Assembly: GCA_948470475.1 (NCBI GenBank)
Contig: OX419345.1
Location: 15,779,170 to 15,843,169 of the forward strand
From: Galaxea fascicularis
Lineage: Eukaryota; Cnidaria; Anthozoa; Scleractinia; Euphylliidae
Direction of reading: 5' to 3'
DNA: 64,000 nt
Position numbers and translations under genes: made by a program
Notes under the pieces: model-generated
Seen by the model: the letters and a program-made list of their open reading frames with translations, nothing else
The model's database searches: none
What the model was told of the DNA's origin: nothing
Part shown: positions 57,501 through 64,000 of the stretch, piece after piece
How positions within the stretch are numbered: position 1 is the first letter of the stretch
Layout of the letters: each line of letters begins with the position of its first letter

Positions 57501-60500
57501 GATTTCACGGTCCGCCATTATTCACATTCAAAACTGACCAATTGGACCTCAGAGGCTTGGATCTAGGGAAAAGAGATGTCATTTACTCACTAGCTTAAAA
57601 TTTCAGGGTGTAAACGCAACTTATTATATATGCAAAATGCGAGTTTAAAAATCTGAAAGCCCGAAACTCCTGTGCTGCATATTAATTCAGCTGCGTACAC
57701 ACGCATTGCATTCTTAAACCAGTGAGTCTTTGACGTCATTTTCTTCTCGACCCAGCTCTCTCAAGATTTTAAAGTTAGTTATGGCGGACCAATAAATAAC
57801 AAAATTCCAGTTAAAATAAACAGGTGTCTTTTTAAAATCAGAACTTAAAACTTGGGTCACTTAGTGTTTAGTTAACACAGTTGTGAAATCCAAAGAAAAA
57901 GAAGAATTGTTTTTTTAGTCGTAGTAGCACTTTAAGTTTTCTTTCAAACCTTACAACAGCATTGACATACCACATTTTGGCTGTGTGGAAGTAATGTATT
58001 ACTCATCATATGCAAACTGTTATTGTTTTTGTCTTTCTAGATGGAAGAAGCCATGGACGTTGCTGGCCTGGTAAAGTGATAAACGCTTGTTGATGTCTGT
58101 GTCTGTGTAGGAAAAAATAATTAAATTCAGTTCATTCCATTGTCTGCTTATCCTAATTATTCATAATTAGGATTAGGAGACAAATTTTGAAAATTGAAAT
58201 TCAACCTAGGTTGTAAAACTTTTACCTACAACGTCCACACTTGAATATCTGTGGTGTGTTTGTCTTTGTGAGTGCAATCTTCCTTTTTTGTTTTAATCTC
58301 GAGGTACCCTGTTTAAGTTTTCAAATTATCTCAATTTTTTTGTTTCAGCCTGGTGAGGAAGAAGGCATGACAGAAGAAGTGCTACAGAAAGTATGTTGAA
58401 ATATTTAAAACTTTCCTTCCATGTGTTGTGTTGCTGAATTCTGTAATTGCTTGTCTGAATAATTTATTATTAATATTTTTTGTAACTTTGTAGTTGCAAG
58501 ACAAGGCCACACTCCTTACTGCTGAACGTAAGAAGGTAGGTACTGTCATTAGTACCTACATCAGGGTTCAATATAAAATCAGAGCTTTTAGCCTGAATTT
58601 ATAGGCTTTTTTTCCCAAGGCTGATTTTTTCGCGGATCAATAGATGTAATTTTCTATTGCTTCCGTGAAAAATTGCTGGCAAGAGTGACCAAAGTGCGGA
58701 CTGTCACCGGCAGCCGGCTGCTATTTTGAACCCTGTACATCCAACTAACAATCGGGTTATGTTACATGTATGTAATTCATCTCAGTGTGGATACAGTGAT
58801 TATTTAACCTTTAATAGATTTCAAAATAAGTTGCTAGAGCCATGCAGGTTGTGTTCAGTGAAACATAAAAAATCTGGCTACTGACATAGTATAAAATTGT
58901 GCTGGGTTATCATTAAGGATCGGGGGCCAGGGATTTGCCCCACGTATTTTGAGGTATATCCCTGACTACTTTGATATAAAACCAGCATGTTCTCTTCACT
59001 ACAGCAACTCAAATTTCTGGCTATTTTTTTGTATATCCCCACCTACTTCAAAAATTGGCGACAACCCTTTTGTGGTTCTATTAATGGGGGAATGGTATCA
59101 ATAGCTTAGTTTTCAAGTTGATAGCCTGATAATATAAAGCAATGTTTGGAGAAACACAACTTAGATTTAGGAAAGTAGCATAAAATAGAAAGGGGAAATG
59201 CAGTTAGTTGTAATATGGACTGTTTCTTGGTCAATAATATTATTTTGTTACTTGCTTGAGCCATTTGGAATGTGAAGTTGTCATTTTGATTGTAACCAAA
59301 TTATATAACAAAATGGAAATCCAGGACTTTTGTCATGGTAAGTGAGTGGTCAAATTAATATTGTTTTCACTTGTGGAAAGTGCCTTTCTTTCTCAGAAAA
59401 TAGTCACAAAGCAAGGTAACTGTGGTTATCAAGAGAGGGGTTCTATTTTGCATTGTGGAAACTTGTTACATGTGTTTTGAGTATACAGCATCGGAATGCT
59501 TGACAAATAAGATTTTTAACAACAGAATTTCCTTGTCTCTTTCTAGAGAGGCAAAAAGGTTCCAGAGGACCTGAGCACAGTGGATGAAATAAGATCTTAC
59601 AAACCAATCTCCTCACATGCAGTAAGTTAATAATGAGGTCACTTGTAATGTTATTGATGTCTTGTCACATGCATTCTCTGAGATTAAGACTTTGTTCAAA
59701 GATTTCAAGGCATTCTGCTTTAACCCTTCATCTACCAAGATCTGATTATTAATTCTCCTTTCTAGCTGCTATACAGTTCCTTGTACATTAGTTAAGAGAA
59801 TTTGAGGTTATATTGAGATAACTTTCTCTGGCTGATGTGTCTGTGTAATATCCTCATCTCCTGTCTGCTGGACAATGTATTCATATTATGAGGATACGTT
59901 ACATGCTAATCACTTCTGGGACTTAAAACAAATTCTGCTTTAAACATTGTTCTGTCTTAAGTGTTAGTGTGCAGGGCTCTAAGTGAGAGAAGGGGCTTAG
60001 CTTTAGAATGTCAGAAAACTGGCATCTTAACCTGATGCCATTTGTGAAAAGGTTAACAAAATTTTTAGAGACATATGCCTATTACTTAAAAATAATTACA
60101 CCCATATCAGCTCCTTGTCTGGGAAAGTTGTCTGGGATGCTTCAATCTTGATTTGCTTCATACTGCGTTATCTTCACTGAAAGCATGTTCCTTTAAACTG
60201 AGGGTTGTTTGACCTGAAATTAGCTACAGGATAGAGTTCCTTCATGTCGTGAATGTCATAATCAACATGTTTTTGAACTTTTCAGTGAGTTGATTCTCTC
60301 ATGATCATTTTAGGGCCTTCACAGTGCCAGCAATCCAGGAATCTTGGCACTGGATTTGTTTGCAGCAGACACTTCAAGGGTGATCACAGGTTTGTACAAT
60401 AAACTGATTAAGCTGTTTTCTTGATGGCTTAGGCCTTAGTTAGTGGTCCTGCCCACTAGAAACTGTAGGCTCTCAGATCGTTCAGTCAACATTGTGCCAC

Positions 60501-63500
60501 ATATTGTATGATAAGGAAAGAGAAGTAAAGGCCTTTTAGAAAGTACATCCTCATACATGAAGAGTAGTGTCACCTTTTATAACTAAAAAAACAGCACTTC
60601 AGGAAATCACCCCTTCATAGTTTTCATCTTAAGGTTTACATATAATCTGCAGATACAAATGTAGCCTCATCTTGTTCTGTATGATTAAAAAAATTGAAAG
60701 TGCTTCATAGTTTTCATCTGAAACTTCAATCTACAAACACAAATGTAACTTTTTATTGTATGATTAAAAAATAGTTAGAACCACACTTACTCATATTTTT
60801 TACGTTAACACTTAAGGAAAAAGGGAACCCCCCTCCCTTTTTTTTTTTGCAGAAAAGCGGCCTGTGCATTCAGTTTTTAAGAGTGATTGATCCTGTTGTT
60901 GTTGTTGTTGTTGTTGTTGTGTGTCATGTTGCTGTTCTTTGTTTTTGCACACTAGTTTAAAACACTATTTAATGTTTTATTGTAGGTGGTCTTGACAAAA
61001 ATGCAGTGGTATTCTATCGTGACTCAGAACAGGTAAGAGAGGAGAAATGTGGTGGTGTATTTGAAACCTATGTAACACACAAAAGATGTAATATTCATTG
61101 AGTGACACAGACAGTCACAGAAGAAGATAATCTGTTGGGAGTTCTTTCAGTAGCAGTGGGACCTATGGACTTGTGAACATCTAGACTAGTGATTGGAAGG
61201 GTAGGTTCAAATTCTCCTGAGAGAACTCGGATTTTCATTTTCCAAGCTTGCTGATGTTACACACCGAAAAAAAATTCATCTTTTAATACATGAGAAATCT
61301 GGCATTTATGCTGGAAATATGATCTGTAGCCAAAAGCTATTTTCTGTGTAAAAGATGTGGTTATACTTTAATCAAATTTTACCTTCACTCAACTAACTCG
61401 AGTCATTTTAAAAATTTTTCTTGTAATTTTGATTTGAGTCACTTTTTTCAACATTACATATTTTGTTTATTGCTAGGTTATTGCTACTCTTAAAGGGCAC
61501 ACCAAAAAGGTCACAAATGTTGTGTATCATCCCTATGAGGTAAGTGTTGGTGCATTAGTTAACTTGAAAAAAATCTTTAAAACAGTGGCAAACTTAAGGT
61601 CAGTTTTCTTGATGTGTGAAGATCACAAGTACTGCCACATAGATTAAGTAGTTAACAAACAAACTTGTGCTATATTAATTATTACATACTGGTTTTTGAG
61701 TTATTTTCTTAGCTAAAAGCAGCATTTTAAAATCCCAAGAACTGGTTGAGTTTAGTGGAACTGGTTAATGTCACTTGTTAGCATTGTCAAATTAATTAAC
61801 CAACTCCTTTTTTCACAGGTCCACATCAGCCTTAGGTTGCCCACTATATATAGTTTTAGCCTATACTAAAACTGTATGCAAACCTGCATCATCAAATTAA
61901 GGAGTATTGATTGATTGATTTATTGATACTCATCACAATTTTCAGCTGTTTGGCAGTAACAGTGATACAATTGGGTCATTTAGATTTTTGCAAGTTGTAT
62001 TGGTGCCTTTTTAAACACAAGAATATTTATTTTGATCATCTTCTTGGCCATAAAAAAAAGGTACCAAATGTATTTTTTCTGTCTGTTGTCTCTAACAGGA
62101 TCTTGGATTCTCAGGATCAGCTGACGCAACTATCCGTGTTTGGTCCATTCCACAAGCATCTTGCTCTCACATAATAAAGGTGTGAATGTATATTTGTATC
62201 ATGATAACTCCTCTTTAAGACCCTTGGGTGGATCTACAGGGGTTTGATCCTAAATTAAAACACCCAACGTCAAAAACTTGTAAAAATATAAAATAAATGC
62301 AAGTAAATCATAAAAAACAAAGCTAATTCTCTGCTGTTCAATGTAGCTAAAGTGTTTTTTGATTAAAAAAACAAATAAATATTTGAATATTTTGGTTCAC
62401 TGTAAATGTGGTTCTTTTAATTGTCTATCTATTTTCTCATGCTTCTGCAAAGCTTTGTGTAAAACGTTTAACTGTACTATACTTTCAACATAGTTTGATC
62501 TGAACTACCTAACTTTTTATCTTTTTTGCCCAGCTTTGTTATATTTTAATGCAAAATAATGGGATTTTAACTGCCTCAGAATGCCAGAAATCACGTTTCC
62601 GAGGACTAAAAATTCCAAATTCCCCCTTTTGTAAAAACCTGGATCCACCCGGAGTCCCTTATAGAGTGATACAACTGTATCTCTGAGTAATAATAATGAG
62701 CAATAATAAATGATAATAATTTATGAGTAATTCTGTCAGGGGAATTTCATTATACTGTTGGAAAATTTTGTTCTCTTATTTGTTTCAGGCCCATGATCAA
62801 GCTGTGACTGGTCTCAGCCTTCATGCAACAGGTAACTTGTCCTTTTTTGTCACTGTTAATAATTATTGTTTTGTTTGAGATAGTGTGTATCAACTTGTAC
62901 CCAGCTGAATACGTTTTCTCTCTTCATTAGGCGACTACCTCCTTAGCTGCTCAGCTGATCAACACTGGGCGTTCTCTGACCTCCGAACAGGCCATGTGCT
63001 AACAAGGTGTCTGTCAGATCCAAATGTCAATCAAGGTAACAAAACCAATTCATGAATACTTTCAGAAAGGGAAGCATTAGTTTTCTTTTTTAGCTGCCAT
63101 CCGTTGACTTTCCACTCTGTTCCTACTAGTCTTGAACTGCAAAACTTGAGGGTTATGCAAGTATCTTCTTGTTCTTTTGAGACTTATTTTCATATTCTAG
63201 AATATTTGAGGAATAGGTGAATGCACAGGGTATGATATCCCAAAAGAACACATGCTCAGGACCAAATGCCTGAACCTGTCTTCCAGTGCCAAGGGCCGTG
63301 CACAGCTTTTCCACCAGAACTTCCCCAAAAGAGCGATAATAAAATGTTAATAATTATAATGGTTTACTTCGAATATGTGGAATGTAATATTATTATATTT
63401 GGCATATTCAGAGTTAACCACATTCCATTCATTCTGCTATTGGGAGCAAAATGAAAAACAAAAGAGAATGGTTTCTGGAAGAACATAAAGATCTTCCAAT

Positions 63501-63645
63501 ATTAATTCAAACTATTCTGGAACAATTTGAAATGAATGCACTCAAAATACTAGAAGCTATTATTTTGTTGTATTGTGCTTTCAGGTTTGACCTGTGCTCA
63601 GTTTCATCCAGACGGTCTCATTTTTGGTACTGGAACAAATGACAG
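51518..63645 (+). CDS. PRPF19: PRPF19 / PSO4 U-box splicing E3 ligase, 17 exons, 3' end outside window
   Basis: Exons: 51518-51536, 54133-54282, 54452-54528, 55342-55399, 56506-56589, 56687-56751, 58041-58070, 58349-58390, 58494-58535, 59547-59621, 60314-60389, 60986-61032, 61477-61539, 62099-62179, 62789-62831, 62931-63035 and 63585-63645. All are in frame: 372 codons plus 2 nt of about 504 expected. PRP19 is the U-box ubiquitin ligase of the spliceosomal NineTeen complex and acts in the DNA damage response. The tiny first exon (MALFCS) joins [13 protein letters not shown]...ERRLIEKYI, the U-box. [37 protein letters not shown] and [20 protein letters not shown] form the tetramerisation coiled coil. 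WD40 repeats start at [15 protein letters not shown] and run to [18 protein letters not shown] with a YY1-like context (AAAATGGCGCTG) marks the start. Confidence 0.95.
52905..53200 (-). mobile_element. tRNA-derived SINE nested in the transposon
   Basis: On the minus strand a tRNA-like head (about 53196-53124) contains A box TTGGCTCAGTTGGTAGAGC and the B-box-like GTGGGTTCAAAGCCC, with a CCGACCGG start. The body continues to TCTTCTCGGATAAGGACGAT, GTGGGACGCTAAAGAACCAC and ACCACCCTTAGTGCTGACC, the same body as 21415-21640. Confidence 0.78.
53261..53630. mobile_element. MITE nested in the transposon, same family as 26744-27027
   Basis: AAGCAACAGCGACGACGACG then GTAACGAGAACG at the left is mirrored by CGTTCTCGTTGCCGTCGTCG then TCGTCGTTGCTTAAGG at the right. 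The interior shares ACAAAACAATGGGATTAATG, TTTGCCGTCCTCTGCAAAAC and TTTTCTCGAGAACGTGAGCG with the copy in oxidase C. Confidence 0.8.
54640..54972. mobile_element. MITE with long TIRs in PRPF19 intron 3
   Basis: The left TIR TTACTGTATGC...GGAACTTTGAGGCTGGGTAA and the right TIR, reverse-complemented, TTACTGTATGTGCCGTGGAA then CTTTGAGGCTGGGTAAGTAT agree over about 85 bp, continuing through ATGATGTTATTTRAACGTTC. No coding capacity. Confidence 0.8.
57156..57331. mobile_element. MITE in PRPF19 intron 6, same family as 33787-34085
   Basis: GGTTCCAGAGAATATCCATA at the left is mirrored by TATGGATATTTTTCAGTAAC at the right. Purine/pyrimidine-asymmetric stretches (CCCCACCCCC, CCACCCCCTCC) lie inside. 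A third, poorer copy may lie at about 55800-55920 in intron 4. Confidence 0.6.
60893..60922 (+). repeat. (GTT)n microsatellite in PRPF19 intron 11
   Basis: About nine uninterrupted GTT units followed by GTGTGT; a simple repeat. Confidence 0.9.
62226..62650. mobile_element. Element with GGGTGGATC ends in PRPF19 intron 14
   Basis: The left end GGGTGGATCTACAGGGGTTT and the right end, reverse-complemented, GGGTGGATCCAGGTTTTTAC flank an AT-rich body. The ends recall the CAGGGGCGGATCCAG element at 31664-31872. The TIR is short, so confidence is moderate. Confidence 0.45.
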
Positions 63646-64000
63646 GTATGTCAACACTATATTGTGGACTGTCTCCAAGCAATTTTCATAAACAACTACA
63701 TCTGCTTGGTGATCACCCTCATAAATTTAATTTGAATCAGTTTTATTTAAAAAAAAACAGTTTTACATCAAGCTTTCGTACTATCTCACGCAAATCAGAT
63801 GGCAGTACATTAATACTATCCTTTTGGATCTTGTAGTGCCCTTATTATAGCAACTTCTTTTTCTTGGGGTTGGGGGTGCAAACAGAGTTGGCTATAATAC
63901 AGAGAACTGACTGCTGAACCAAGCCAATTAGAATGATATTACATTATTACATTATTAATGTGACAGTTGAAAATAAATGTGAACAGCTGGCCTTTCAAGA

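Overview
This is a nuclear genomic window from an animal, most likely an anthozoan cnidarian and probably a stony coral. The genes have many short introns with GT-AG (one GC-AG) junctions, and several are conserved animal genes (PRPF19, Deltex, an axonemal dynein heavy chain, CCDC92). Intergenic and intronic DNA is AT-rich and full of palindromic MITEs and tRNA-derived SINEs of the kinds abundant in coral genomes. The species is not decided. All homology calls rest on motif recognition and family knowledge; no search was run.

Layout from left to right. 179-5945 (minus): the first five coding exons of an axonemal inner-arm dynein heavy chain, best match DNAH10; the gene runs off the left edge. 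Its promoter has an RFX X-box-like site and a YY1-like site. 5946-9982: intergenic, with a perfect 44-bp hairpin and a foldback pair of tRNA-SINEs. 9983-28851: three near-identical paralogues of a peroxisomal D-amino-acid-oxidase-family flavoenzyme, two on the minus strand (A, B) and one on the plus strand (C). Each has six exons, 400 residues, a GxGxxG FAD motif, the DAO signature and a C-terminal SKL. Introns show a mosaic of identity that suggests gene conversion. 29882-31258 (minus): an intronless F-box/LRR protein. 32324-33274 (plus): an intronless ASPHD-like membrane-anchored aspartyl beta-hydroxylase-domain protein. 35036-47004 (minus): a complete seven-exon Deltex E3 ubiquitin ligase (WWE-WWE-RING-DTC, 480 residues). 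A 5.9-kb, very young Gypsy-type LTR retrotransposon sits in its second intron, in the same orientation, with 4-bp target duplications. 47350-49443 (plus): CCDC92, head-to-head with Deltex across 345 bp. 51518-63645 (plus): the first 17 coding exons of PRPF19 (U-box, coiled coil, first WD40 repeats), running off the right edge. Its first intron holds a 1.77-kb non-autonomous DNA transposon with TTA target duplications, carrying a nested SINE and a nested MITE.

The genes do not form a pathway. They are neighbouring housekeeping, ciliary and signalling genes. The strongest candidates for new biology are the oxidase cluster with its mosaic identity, the duplicated TATA box of copy B, and the fresh Gypsy insertion in Deltex with its unusually short LTRs and out-of-frame protease.
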